From positions 1 through 38,837 of IMG/VR virus record IMGVR_UViG_3300025030_001440: a stretch of 38,837 nucleotides of DNA, one strand, 5' to 3'. Origin of the DNA: a virus. How positions within the stretch are numbered: position 1 is the first letter of the stretch; the number at the start of each line of letters is the position of its first letter. Positions 31,657 to 38,837 of the stretch are shown one piece after another. A program made the translations under genes and the position numbers. The notes under the pieces are model-generated. The model was not told the DNA's origin and searched no databases. It saw only the letters and a program-made list of their open reading frames with translations.

Positions 31657-32175
31657 ATGGCAAACTCTTTCGAACTGAAATTCGTTCTCCCTCCGGGGAC
31701 TAGTGCTATTTCTAGATTACCTCCTTTGATTCAATCTAACGTTATTAGAGCTTTAAAAGATGGAATGCTAATAGCAGAAAGAATATCAAAAACTCAATAT
31801 TTATCTGGCCCTCGTCCAGAAAAATTAGCGGTAAAAACGGGGCTTTTGAGAAGTAGAGTTTTAGGAATTCTGGCTGGGACTGGGGGCGATCCAAAAGTAT
31901 TTGCTTCAGGTGTTTTAGGCGTATCAGGAGTAATTTATGCTCGTATTCATGAATTAGGGGGTATTACTAAACCACATCCTATTGAAGCTAGAAATAAGCC
32001 TAGATTAGTTTTCTTTTGGAAAAAGAAAGGAATTTGGATGAGCATTCGAAAAGTAAGCCATCCGGGGTCTAGAATCCCTGCTCGTCCTTATCTAAGACCG
32101 GCTTTTGATCAAGCAAAACCTAGCATAGAAAATTTGATACAATTGGCTATAAATAAAGCATACAAGGATAGCTAA
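31657..32175 (+). CDS. HK97 gp10-like head-tail protein
   Basis: A neck/tail-completion family protein (HK97-gp10-like). The signature YARIHELGG, followed by PHPIEARNKPRLVFFWKK and SRIPARPYLRPAF, is characteristic. Length 172 residues is typical. GAAAGG lies before the ATG. The tnpB element has separated it from the connector gene, its normal neighbour. It overlaps the next gene by one base (TAATG). Confidence 0.85.
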   Translation: MANSFELKFVLPPGTSAISRLPPLIQSNVIRALKDGMLIAERISKTQYLSGPRPEKLAVKTGLLRSRVLGILAGTGGDPKVFASGVLGVSGVIYARIHELGGITKPHPIEARNKPRLVFFWKKKGIWMSIRKVSHPGSRIPARPYLRPAFDQAKPSIENLIQLAINKAYKDS

Positions 32176-32594
32176 TGTCAACACGAAACGATATTTTAGA
32201 GGATATTAAAACTTGTTTGAAAGATTATTCTAAAGCTACAGATGTAGTCAGGAAATTTGTTTTTTTTGATGAGGTTCCGGCATTTCCTTATTTAATGGTA
32301 TTAGGGGGGGATGAACCTTTTGAAGATGAATTAGGGGATTCTACTTTAAGTCGTATGCGAGTTAGGGTAGTTGGTTATTCTAAGAGTGCAGAGGAACCTG
32401 AACAGGAGCAATGTGATTTAATAGAAGATGTTCTTAAATGTCTGGATGATGATACATTTAATCTAAGAAAGAAATATATGCGTCCATTGGGTGTTGAAAC
32501 TGACGAAGGTATGTTACATTCAGCAGGAAATGGAGTTGCTATGTTTGTTCTGAATTTGGAACTTACGTATAAATTTTTAAGGAGCGCACCTTAA
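32175..32594 (+). CDS. Tail terminator-like protein
   Basis: The 139-residue protein sits where lambda U/HK97 gp11-like tail terminators sit, after gp10 and before the tube protein. N-terminal helix (RNDILEDIKTCLKDYSKA), then beta strands with the pattern FPYLMVLGGDEPFEDELGDSTLSRMRVRVVGYSK and a central helix (EQCDLIEDVLKCL) fit that alpha/beta fold. A final GVAMFVLNLELTYKF strand closes it. It would cap the tail tube and join it to the head. Assignment rests on position and fold pattern. Confidence 0.65.
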   Translation: MSTRNDILEDIKTCLKDYSKATDVVRKFVFFDEVPAFPYLMVLGGDEPFEDELGDSTLSRMRVRVVGYSKSAEEPEQEQCDLIEDVLKCLDDDTFNLRKKYMRPLGVETDEGMLHSAGNGVAMFVLNLELTYKFLRSAP

Positions 32595-33349
32595 TGGAAA
32601 GTAATAAATATTGGGATAGTTCTATAAAACTTGGTTGGGCTTGCCCTTTGTCATGGCCTTATTTGAATTCCACTACCCACATTTCTTTACTAGCTATGGA
32701 TCGTCCTGATTTTATTCTTCTAGAAGCATCTAGAGGAGGAGATATTGCTGAAAAGAGAGAAGCTCAAGTAGATGAAGGATTACGATTGGGATGTACCCAT
32801 ATAGTATTACTAGATGCAGATATGGTTTATCCCCCAAGCACTTTACGAGATTTATTTTCAATAATGGAATCTCATAATGCTGATATGGTGGGAGGACTTT
32901 GTTACAGAGGGTACGAGCCATATGATCCTCTCATTTGGAATCCTACTGAGGAGGGTTTACTTAAACCCTTTGAAGATTACAAATTCGGAGATATAGTATC
33001 CGCAGGGGCTACGGGTGCCGCTTGTTTATTGGTCAAGCGGGGTGTTTTTGAAAAGCTACCTCGTCCATGGTTTCGTGTTCAGACGGAAGAGAAAACGGTG
33101 GATGGCAAGATCGTTGTAATTCGAAGGGGGGAAGATACTTATTTTACTAGGAATGCAACTAAAGCTGGATTTAAACTTTTGATTAATACTGATTATGATA
33201 TTGGGCATCTTAGGGAGTTTGCTGTGGATCGTCATTTTTGGATTACTTACGGCATACTTAACCAGCTTGGAAACTGGGGTACGGCTTTTAAATTATTTAG
33301 AAAACTGAAGGATAAAGAGTGGTTGAAGAAAGAGTTCGGGGGAGATTAA
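32594..33349 (+). CDS. GT-A glycosyltransferase embedded in tail genes
   Basis: A 251-residue GT2-type enzyme with a standard N-terminal half (LLEASRGGDIAEKREAQVDEGLRLG), LLDADMVYP with D74 and D76 as the metal motif, the GATGAACLLVKRGVFEKL loop and GEDTYFTRNATKAGF on the acceptor side. Its start overlaps the previous stop (TAATG). Lying between the tail terminator and tube genes, it is expressed with tail proteins, so a structural tail protein is a plausible acceptor; this is inference. It is separate from both glycan cassettes. Confidence 0.8.
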   Translation: MESNKYWDSSIKLGWACPLSWPYLNSTTHISLLAMDRPDFILLEASRGGDIAEKREAQVDEGLRLGCTHIVLLDADMVYPPSTLRDLFSIMESHNADMVGGLCYRGYEPYDPLIWNPTEEGLLKPFEDYKFGDIVSAGATGAACLLVKRGVFEKLPRPWFRVQTEEKTVDGKIVVIRRGEDTYFTRNATKAGFKLLINTDYDIGHLREFAVDRHFWITYGILNQLGNWGTAFKLFRKLKDKEWLKKEFGGD

Positions 33350-33364
33350 AAAATTTAAGGGAGG

Positions 33365-33441
33365 CTCCGCAAGGAGTAATTATAATGATGGAAGTAGAGG
33401 GTTTTCCAACAACTAGACAATATGTAGGAAAGGAGAATTAG
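33365..33441 (+). promoter_or_regulatory. RBS hairpin and possible 18-aa leader before tail tube gene
   Basis: CTCC-GCAA-GGAG (33365-33376) can form a four-base-pair stem with a GNRA loop that includes an AAGGAG ribosome site. Nine bases later, ATG 33385 opens an 18-codon frame (MMEVEGFPTTRQYVGKEN) ending at TAG 33439-33441, one base before the tube protein's start. A short leader frame that couples translation into the highly expressed tube gene is possible. It could also be just untranslated leader. Confidence 0.3.
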
Positions 33442-33442
33442 T

Positions 33443-33856
33443 ATGGGCGACCCTTTGATGGGGAGGTATGCAAGTATTAAGAAAGGTTCCGTATTAGTCG
33501 AAAACTTGGGAAAATGGACCCTTGATATTAAGATGGATGAGATTGATACTTCCGTCTTTGGGTCTGTTTGGGGAAAGAAGATTCCTGGAATGCAGGCGTG
33601 GACCGGGACGGTGGAAGGATTTTATGACCCCGCTGATACAAATGGTCAGAAGGCCCTTCATGATGCGGCGTTGGCGGCAACCAAGTTGACAGATATTCGG
33701 TTCTTTATTGACTCCACCAGCTACTGGACTCCTGATGTCACTGCGGAGACTGCCGCCGGAGCGTACATTTCTTCTATCAACGTGGGACACGACAAGGCAG
33801 GTGTAGCATCGATCACTATGAATGTGATCGGATACGGTAAAATCGCACTCGTGTAA
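33443..33856 (+). CDS. Major tail tube protein
   Basis: At 137 residues the protein has the tube fold pattern: an N-terminal strand pair (GSVLVENLGKWTLDIKMDEIDTSVFG), a loop (WGKKIPGMQAWTGTVEGFYDPAD) and a C-terminal pair (GAYISSINVGHDKAGVASITMNVIGYGKIAL). It lies just before the frameshifted chaperones and tape measure, the invariant position for the tube gene. AAAGGAG precedes the ATG. Like the capsid gene it uses more C- and G-ending codons than its neighbours, as expected for one of the most abundant virion proteins. Confidence 0.85.
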   Translation: MGDPLMGRYASIKKGSVLVENLGKWTLDIKMDEIDTSVFGSVWGKKIPGMQAWTGTVEGFYDPADTNGQKALHDAALAATKLTDIRFFIDSTSYWTPDVTAETAAGAYISSINVGHDKAGVASITMNVIGYGKIALV

Positions 33857-33865
33857 TATATGTTG

Positions 33866-33992
33866 TATGATCGCGGCGGGGATCGTCGTGACTGCTAACT
33901 GAGGCACTATTAGACAAGACAAGGATTGAAAAATCTTTTGTACTTGCTGGTGCCCGTGAAGTTAGAAGCCCTTTTTTGGGGCAATCCACGGG
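33866..33992 (+). ncRNA. Orphan omega-RNA-like element
   Basis: From 33867 to about 33972 the sequence matches the tnpB-strand sequence 30484-30380 at about 70% by eye, including 19 of 20 bases at 33871-33890. Read in the tnpB frame it meets TGA after 11 codons, so it is not coding. The main hairpin is kept: CAAGAC-AAGGATT (33915-33927), GAAA loop, AATCTTT-(T)GT(A)CTTG (33932-33946). The outer GGCAC/GTGCC stem (33903-33907 and 33950-33954) is also kept. Several stem positions differ on both sides yet still pair. A terminal hairpin GCCC/GGGC (33968-33982) resembles a right-end hairpin. It is probably a relic or a stand-alone guide RNA. Confidence 0.7.
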
Positions 33993-34041
33993 GGCGTTAC
34001 AATGGTATTAAAAGGGCGTTAAAAGGGGGGCGTTACAATGG
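33991..34041 (+). repeat. Duplicated start region of the tail chaperone gene
   Basis: The word GGGGCGTTACAATGG occurs at 33991-34005 and again at 34027-34041, a shift of 36 bases. The first copy opens a mini-frame MVLKGR ending in TAA at 34020-34022; the second contains the real ATG 34038 of the chaperone gene. The intervening AAAGGGCGTTAAAAGG is also internally similar. It arose by duplication next to the omega-RNA-like element. Confidence 0.65.
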
Positions 34042-34445
34042 CGTTAAAATTGAAGAGGTTTCAAGCAGGAAAGTGGTTTGATTATCCGGGAGCGGAAGGG
34101 GTCCGGTTTTTGATCCGGCCCCTCCCTCTTTCTGAAGGGCTTGCTATTCGTTCTAGAATTCGGGAACGGGTTCCTACAGAAATCGACATGACTCAAGGGA
34201 AGACAAAAGGGAAAATTACTACTCTTTTGGAAGATATTGATACCGGGAAATACACTTGGGAAATTTTTAATTTTATCCTTCAAGATGTAGAGGGGATTGA
34301 TTTAGAAGATTCCCCCGAAGCCTCTTTGGAGGAAAAGAAAAAGGCTATTTTTGATGATATATCTCTCCGGGAGTTTATTTCAGAACAGTCGGAGTTAGTT
34401 CGTCAAGATGGGGAACGAAAACTGGATTCTGAAATAAAAAACTGA
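34038..34445 (+). CDS. Tail assembly chaperone, short form (gpG-like)
   Basis: A 135-residue acidic protein between the tube and tape measure genes, the position of lambda gpG. It starts MALKLKRFQAG and has a helical, charged second half (DSPEASLEEKKKAIFDDISLREFISEQSEL). The frame ends ATA AAA AAC TGA. The A AAA AAC heptamer at 34436-34442, two codons before the stop, lets a share of ribosomes slip back one base into the downstream frame. Chaperones of this kind coat the tape measure during tail assembly. Confidence 0.8.
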   Translation: MALKLKRFQAGKWFDYPGAEGVRFLIRPLPLSEGLAIRSRIRERVPTEIDMTQGKTKGKITTLLEDIDTGKYTWEIFNFILQDVEGIDLEDSPEASLEEKKKAIFDDISLREFISEQSELVRQDGERKLDSEIKN

Positions 34446-34792
34446 CCCTGCTCGCTGAATGGATTAAAGAAAAAAGGGAGACTAAATTCTGGTGCGAGAC
34501 TTGTCGAGAGCACTATGAATTTAGGAGCAAGCGAGCAGGCAAGGAAATATCTCCTCCGTGTAATGATTGTTTTCCGGGGGTAGATTTTGAAAACTCGGAA
34601 GCTTGGGAGGTATTTCAATTAGCTAGTGCTGATCCTTGGGGGGTGAATCCTACGGGGGTAATTGAAGTTTGTAAGGTTTTAGAAGTGGAAGATATTCAAG
34701 AATGTTTATTTAAAGTTTTAAGATTAGCTCAAGTATTAGAAGCGGAATCCAAAAATAAACACTCCCCCAAGGAGGAAAATAAAATTGGCTGA
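34038..34792 (+). CDS. Tail assembly chaperone, frameshifted long form (gpGT-like)
   Basis: Join of 34038-34442 and 34442-34792 by -1 frameshift; the product is about 251 residues. The T part has no usable start of its own and fills the otherwise empty 340 bases before the tape measure gene. It begins LTLLAEWIKEKRETKFWC and includes CETC near base 34492 and CNDC near 34560, a likely zinc-binding pair of knuckles, then a helical tail ending KEENKIG. Its stop overlaps the tape measure start by eight bases. The G/GT pair with a fixed ratio is a hallmark of long-tailed phages. Confidence 0.82.
34436..34442 (+). promoter_or_regulatory. Programmed -1 ribosomal frameshift site
   Basis: A AAA AAC is a classic X XXY YYZ slippery heptamer in the correct phase relative to the chaperone frame. 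The zero-frame stop TGA follows immediately at 34443-34445. After slipping, the next codons are CTG ACC CTG CTC and stay open to 34792. No strong downstream stem was confirmed by eye. Confidence 0.85.
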
Positions 34793-37700
34793 TAAGGATT
34801 TAACATATAGATTGGTAATTAGAGATGATGGAACTCCCATTCTTCGTAAAATTGCCATTGAAGCGGAGAAAACTGGTGCTAGTGTAACTGCTGCTACCGC
34901 CAAGGCTGTTTCCACTCCTAAAGTAGTTCCTTTTCAAATGGCTCCTCAAATGCAAGCTAATGCTGCTTTTTGGATGGATCCTGCAGTTAAAGCTCAAGAA
35001 GAAGGAATGAAAAAGGTAACTGGGGAAATAAAGACTCAGGTAGCAGAAGCAACAAATTTAGAAAGAATTATGGAACGTATACAAAGAACGATGGCAGCTT
35101 TCGTAGCTGTTTGGGCATTTCAAAAGGTTGTTCAGGGATTTTCCTCTATGATAAGTATAGGAATAGAATATAATGCTACTTTAGAACAATCTAGACTTGG
35201 AATGGCGGCTATTCTTACTGCTCAGGGGCAATTTACAGATTCTAGTGGTAGGGCTTTACAAGGTACTGAGGCATTAAATGCTGCTATGGAAATGTCTTCG
35301 GATATAACAAAAAAATTACAGATGGATAATCTTCAAACAGCAGCTACTTATCAACAATTAGTTAAGGCATATCAGCAAACGATAGCTCCTGGATTAGCTG
35401 TAGGATTTGATCCCAATCAAATTAGGCAATATACTCTAGCAATGGTCCAAGCTGCCAGTGCTATGGGCTTGAATTTGGATATGTTAGCAGAAGAAACTAG
35501 ATCTATGTTGAGAGGGGCAATTACCCCTCGTAATACTTTGATTGCTACTGCTTTGGGTCTTAGAAATGAAGATATTCGTAAATATAAAAATGATGCAGAA
35601 GGATTATATAAATTTATTATGGGAAGACTTAGTGCTTTCGGAGTTGCTGGAGATATGGCTCAAAAAACTTGGGCAGGAGTTACATCTAATGTTAAAGATG
35701 CTATAAGTATGGTTTTAGGCGAATCTTTTAAACCTATGTTTAATTATTTAAAATCAGAAATGATTAATATTCAAAATAGTTTAGTTACTTGGACTGCAGA
35801 GGGTCCTAAATTAAATGAAGCCGTCGTTTCTGGATTTAGGGAAGTTAGTGATTTAATGGTAAATATGTTAAAATTATCTAAGGAGATTGCTAACACTCTA
35901 GCTTTGCCAACAACTTCTTTATCTGTACTTATTAAATCTATTAATTTTATGTTAGAAAAATGGACTCAAGTGTTAAGTTTTATTTCTAAGCCAGTAGCTG
36001 CATACAAAAATGTAGTGGAAGGATTATCTTCTGCTATTAAAAATAAAATGGATTTTAGTAAGAAAACCAAAGAACTTAGTGGATCAGAGGATATGCCCTT
36101 TGGAGATATAAGTTATGATGTAAAATATGTTGCTAATAGAATGGAACTTGATAAAATTGATAGAGAAATAGCAGAACAAGTAGCTAAAATTAATCTTCAA
36201 ATCGCTACTCAAAATAAAAATTATAAAGAACAAATATATTTGGTAGATATTCTTACCAAAGCAGAAATTGAGAAAGCCCAAGCTGAGGGAAAATTTAATT
36301 TAGAATTAGAAAATGCTCTTAAAAATCAAGGGGAGCAAAGGAAGAAGCATTTATTAATTCAGCAAGAAATGGAGAGATTAGGATGGGGAGGAGAAACTTC
36401 CTCAATTAAAGCTCAAATGGCGGAGATGGTTGGAGATATTCAAGAACAAGTTAATTGGGAAAGACAATCTCTAAATATCACTATTGAAAGGAATAGAGCA
36501 GGATTAGGAGTTAGAGATAGTTTACAAAAACAATCAGAAGAAGCAAAAAAATTGAAATTTGAAATTGGTGCTGTTAGAAGAATAGAATTAGATCGTCTTA
36601 ATTATGAATCTAAAATTACTACTCTTCAATCCTCCGTATCTCAAGTAACAGGGGATTATGAAGCTCAAGCTAATTTAGTAATGGAAATTTATCAAAAGAA
36701 AATGGATATATTAGCTGCAGAAGGAAAAATTAGTGTAATACGTTTAAATGAAATTAGTAAATTAGAAGCTGTTTTAGCTTTATATGCTAAAGAAGATATT
36801 TTAGCAAAAGGAATATTATCTCATTATACTACTAAATGGGAATTGGAATCTCGTTTGGCAATAGCAACTGATAATACTGCTAAATCTTTAGATATTCAAC
36901 AAATGCAAGCTAGTTTAGTTACCCAAGAATTGGAAAGAATATTGGAAAGAGCTAGGAAAATTACTGAACCAAATGAAAAATATATAAAACAATTAGAAGA
37001 TATTTTGGGGATTACTAAGCAAACTAATGCAGAAGAAGATAAAAGAAGAAGATTAGAATCATCTTTTTCTCAAACAGGGAGATCTCTTGGGTACCAATCT
37101 GATATAGCTAATATGTCTGGAAATTGGGAGGCTTCTAAGACTATAGAAAAAGAACTTCTTAAATTGGAATTAGATCGAGCATTGGCTATTGAGGGACTTT
37201 CTGCTAAGGGTAAAGAATATGCTAATATATCATACCAAATGAAAACGGCTGAAGCAGAAGCTCAAAGAACTTTGAATCAGTCTCAATTAGAAGAAATAGG
37301 AATGAAGCAATATGCTTTTAAATTGAATCAAGATTTAGTAAATCAATATTCAAATAAGATTCCTAACGCTATAGATCTTAGTGTAAATGCTTTTGGTACG
37401 TTCTTAGAAAGCATTGGTTCTGGTACTAAATCCATTGGAGACAATTTCCGTGCTTTATTTGCTGATATCGGGAAGGGGATTCTCAAACTTTTAATAGAAA
37501 TTCAAATGGCAGAATTGAAATTAGCTATTATGAAATCGTTAGGATTTGTAGATAGTTCTATTATATCGGCTATCGTTAGTCCCGCTGCGGGGGCTGTTCC
37601 TTTGGCGGGAACAAGGGCCGGGGGGGGGCCTGTTTCTGCCGGATATTCGTACCTTGTAGGAGAGCGTGGGAAGCCGGAAATTTTCACTCCTAGCGTGTCG

Positions 37701-37886
37701 GGGAATATTTCTCCAGTAGGAGGAACTCAAAATATTAAGGTTCAAATTATAAATGAAAGTGGGGTTCCTGTTCAAGCGAAGAGTGCCAAGGTAGATGTTA
37801 GGCCTGATGAATATATCATATCTGTAGTGATAGATGCTGCAGCAAGGAATAGGATGGGATTTAGAGATATGATGGGAGGCGGGTAA
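34785..37886 (+). CDS. Tape measure protein
   Basis: At 1033 residues it sets the tail length and is probably ejected with the DNA. The first 100 residues are Ala-rich helices, followed by a hydrophobic segment (MAAFVAVWAFQKVVQGFSSM), then LQTAATYQQLVKAYQQTIAPGL and ARSMLRGAIT-type segments typical of the family. Long coiled-coil stretches occupy the middle. The C-terminus contains AGGGPVSAGYSYLVGERGKP, the well-known tape measure end motif. TTG start with AAGGAGG upstream. The implied tail is long, at roughly 1.5 angstrom per residue by the usual rule. Confidence 0.92.
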   Translation: MADKDLTYRLVIRDDGTPILRKIAIEAEKTGASVTAATAKAVSTPKVVPFQMAPQMQANAAFWMDPAVKAQEEGMKKVTGEIKTQVAEATNLERIMERIQRTMAAFVAVWAFQKVVQGFSSMISIGIEYNATLEQSRLGMAAILTAQGQFTDSSGRALQGTEALNAAMEMSSDITKKLQMDNLQTAATYQQLVKAYQQTIAPGLAVGFDPNQIRQYTLAMVQAASAMGLNLDMLAEETRSMLRGAITPRNTLIATALGLRNEDIRKYKNDAEGLYKFIMGRLSAFGVAGDMAQKTWAGVTSNVKDAISMVLGESFKPMFNYLKSEMINIQNSLVTWTAEGPKLNEAVVSGFREVSDLMVNMLKLSKEIANTLALPTTSLSVLIKSINFMLEKWTQVLSFISKPVAAYKNVVEGLSSAIKNKMDFSKKTKELSGSEDMPFGDISYDVKYVANRMELDKIDREIAEQVAKINLQIATQNKNYKEQIYLVDILTKAEIEKAQAEGKFNLELENALKNQGEQRKKHLLIQQEMERLGWGGETSSIKAQMAEMVGDIQEQVNWERQSLNITIERNRAGLGVRDSLQKQSEEAKKLKFEIGAVRRIELDRLNYESKITTLQSSVSQVTGDYEAQANLVMEIYQKKMDILAAEGKISVIRLNEISKLEAVLALYAKEDILAKGILSHYTTKWELESRLAIATDNTAKSLDIQQMQASLVTQELERILERARKITEPNEKYIKQLEDILGITKQTNAEEDKRRRLESSFSQTGRSLGYQSDIANMSGNWEASKTIEKELLKLELDRALAIEGLSAKGKEYANISYQMKTAEAEAQRTLNQSQLEEIGMKQYAFKLNQDLVNQYSNKIPNAIDLSVNAFGTFLESIGSGTKSIGDNFRALFADIGKGILKLLIEIQMAELKLAIMKSLGFVDSSIISAIVSPAAGAVPLAGTRAGGGPVSAGYSYLVGERGKPEIFTPSVSGNISPVGGTQNIKVQIINESGVPVQAKSAKVDVRPDEYIISVVIDAAARNRMGFRDMMGGG

Positions 37887-38227
37887 TGGCAGATTGGCCA
37901 TCTATTTCTGCTCCTCGCACTATTGAGGAAGAGTATTATAAGCCTCAAATTAAAACTGAATTTGAAGCAAATTATACTCAATCCCGTGCGGCTAGTTCTA
38001 GGGCGATCCATCGTTGGAATTTAAATTTTGTTTTATCAGAAACAGATTTGGGAACACTTCATACTTTTTTTAATACCAATTTAGGCATTGCTTTTAATTG
38101 GACAAATCCTAGGAATTCTACTACTTATTCTTGTAGGTTTTCTGGAGATAGTATTAAGTCAAAAAGTATGGGTATGAGCGGTAGTGTTAATTATTGGTCA
38201 GTAGATATTACCATTGAGGAAATTTAA
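37886..38227 (+). CDS. Minor tail protein, lambda gpM-like
   Basis: A 113-residue tail-tip protein. A W residue near the start, then an EFEANYTQSRAASSRAIHRWNLNFVLSETDLGTLHTFF segment followed by AFNWTNPRNSTTYSCRFSG and NYWSVDITIEEI, follows the strand order of the Phage_min_tail/gpM family (W...R...L.FL..F..W..P....C.F). It comes right after the tape measure, the gpM place. Starts overlapping the previous stop by one base and ends overlapping the next start. Confidence 0.7.
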   Translation: MADWPSISAPRTIEEEYYKPQIKTEFEANYTQSRAASSRAIHRWNLNFVLSETDLGTLHTFFNTNLGIAFNWTNPRNSTTYSCRFSGDSIKSKSMGMSGSVNYWSVDITIEEI

Positions 38228-38837
38228 TGAGGACCCTTAGCAGTACGGCTATAGAAGAAAAGAATAAATTAATTGGTAATTCTGTTTGGCTATTAGCATT
38301 AAAAATTACTATTCCGGGGTTGGGAACTCCCATTCGCTTGGTTAGAAATAATGAAGCTATAACTTGGGATGGAGAAACTTGGTCAGCTTTTCCATTTGAA
38401 ATTGATGAAGTTGGTGATGTATCCTCTGGGGAAGTTCCTAGAGTAGATATTAGAGTTAGTAATATTAGTCGTGCAATGGAAGTTTACATTCAAGCGTATG
38501 ATACTTATATTAAAACAAATGGATTTAGTCCTGTTTTGGTTAATATTTATGTTTTGAATTCTTTAAATTTAGCTTCAGCCACTCCGGAGGTAGAACATTT
38601 ATTTGAATTAAAACAACCTAAAACTAATTCTAAATGGGCTACTTTTACATTAGGGGCTGCGAATCCTTTTAATAAAAGATTTCCCATTATGAGGATTTTG
38701 AAAAATCATTGTAGATTTATTTTCAAAGGAACACTATGTGGGTATGTTGGAGTAGGGGCAACTTGTGATAAAACTTTAACCACTTGTCGGTCTTATAGTA
38801 ATTCTGATAGATTTGGGGGGTTTCCAGGAGCGGGGGC
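38227..38837 (+). CDS. Minor tail protein, lambda gpL-like (cut by window end)
   Basis: The frame begins at ATG 38227, overlapping the previous TAA, and is open to the last base (about 203 residues seen). The N-terminal part (IRLVRNNEAITWDGETWSAFPFEIDE) and the middle LFELKQPKTNSKWATFTLG are typical of gpL/Phage_tail_L proteins. The C-terminal cluster CRFIFKGTLCGYVG with TCDKTLTTC matches the four-Cys iron-sulfur domain of that family, followed by SDRFGGFPGAG. It should continue only briefly past the window. Confidence 0.78.
   Translation, partial: MRTLSSTAIEEKNKLIGNSVWLLALKITIPGLGTPIRLVRNNEAITWDGETWSAFPFEIDEVGDVSSGEVPRVDIRVSNISRAMEVYIQAYDTYIKTNGFSPVLVNIYVLNSLNLASATPEVEHLFELKQPKTNSKWATFTLGAANPFNKRFPIMRILKNHCRFIFKGTLCGYVGVGATCDKTLTTCRSYSNSDRFGGFPGAG

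Overview
The window is the structural half of a tailed double-stranded DNA phage (Caudoviricetes), probably siphovirus-like. It is largely AT-rich, nearly all genes read on the + strand, and genes abut or overlap. Gene content follows the HK97/lambda plan: small and large terminase, portal fused to a Mu F-like domain, HK97-type protease and capsid, connector, gp10-like protein, tail terminator, tail tube, G/GT frameshifted chaperones, tape measure and lambda M- and L-like tail-tip proteins. The right end cuts the L-like gene. The host cannot be named. A GT9 (heptosyltransferase-like) domain, Sec signal peptides without lipoboxes and a possible single-pass coiled-coil spanin hint weakly at a Gram-negative host.

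Layout: 1-1283 is an AT-rich stretch without credible genes but with degenerate repeats. 1284-2460 holds three small proteins and TerS. 2488-5573 is a first glycan cassette (three GT-A-type glycosyltransferases and a CmcI-like methyltransferase). 5586-10553 carries three consecutive signal-peptide proteins, including a beta-helix/FN3 protein, then a Ser-Pro repeat protein and a small virion-type protein; GC-rich islands cut through these genes. 10562-12568 is a likely lysis region. 12576-21971 is packaging and head, with LAGLIDADG inteins in both TerL and portal. 22012-22152 is a structured leader with CCCTCC loops. 22153-29805 is a second glycan cassette inserted between capsid and connector: zinc-ribbon proteins, a 1350-residue multidomain fusion (zinc ribbons, GT-A-like, GT9-like, cobalamin-binding radical SAM, second GT-A-like), three methyltransferase-like proteins and a GT4 enzyme. 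29789-38837 is the connector and tail module, interrupted by an antisense tnpB element and containing another glycosyltransferase.

The most striking observation lies between the tail tube gene and the tail chaperone gene. The sequence at about 33866-33982 matches the 3' end of the tnpB gene (where its omega RNA would lie) but cannot encode protein. Its main hairpin keeps a GNRA loop and shows several paired, compensatory changes relative to the tnpB copy. It looks like an orphan omega RNA 2.3 kb from an intact TnpB.

How the parts may work together: the terminase-portal-capsid set builds and fills the head, and the tail genes build a long tail. The two glycan cassettes plus the tail-embedded glycosyltransferase look able to assemble and methylate a glycan, either on the virion or on the host surface. 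The inteins, TnpB and the orphan RNA are selfish or possibly domesticated elements sitting in essential late genes.
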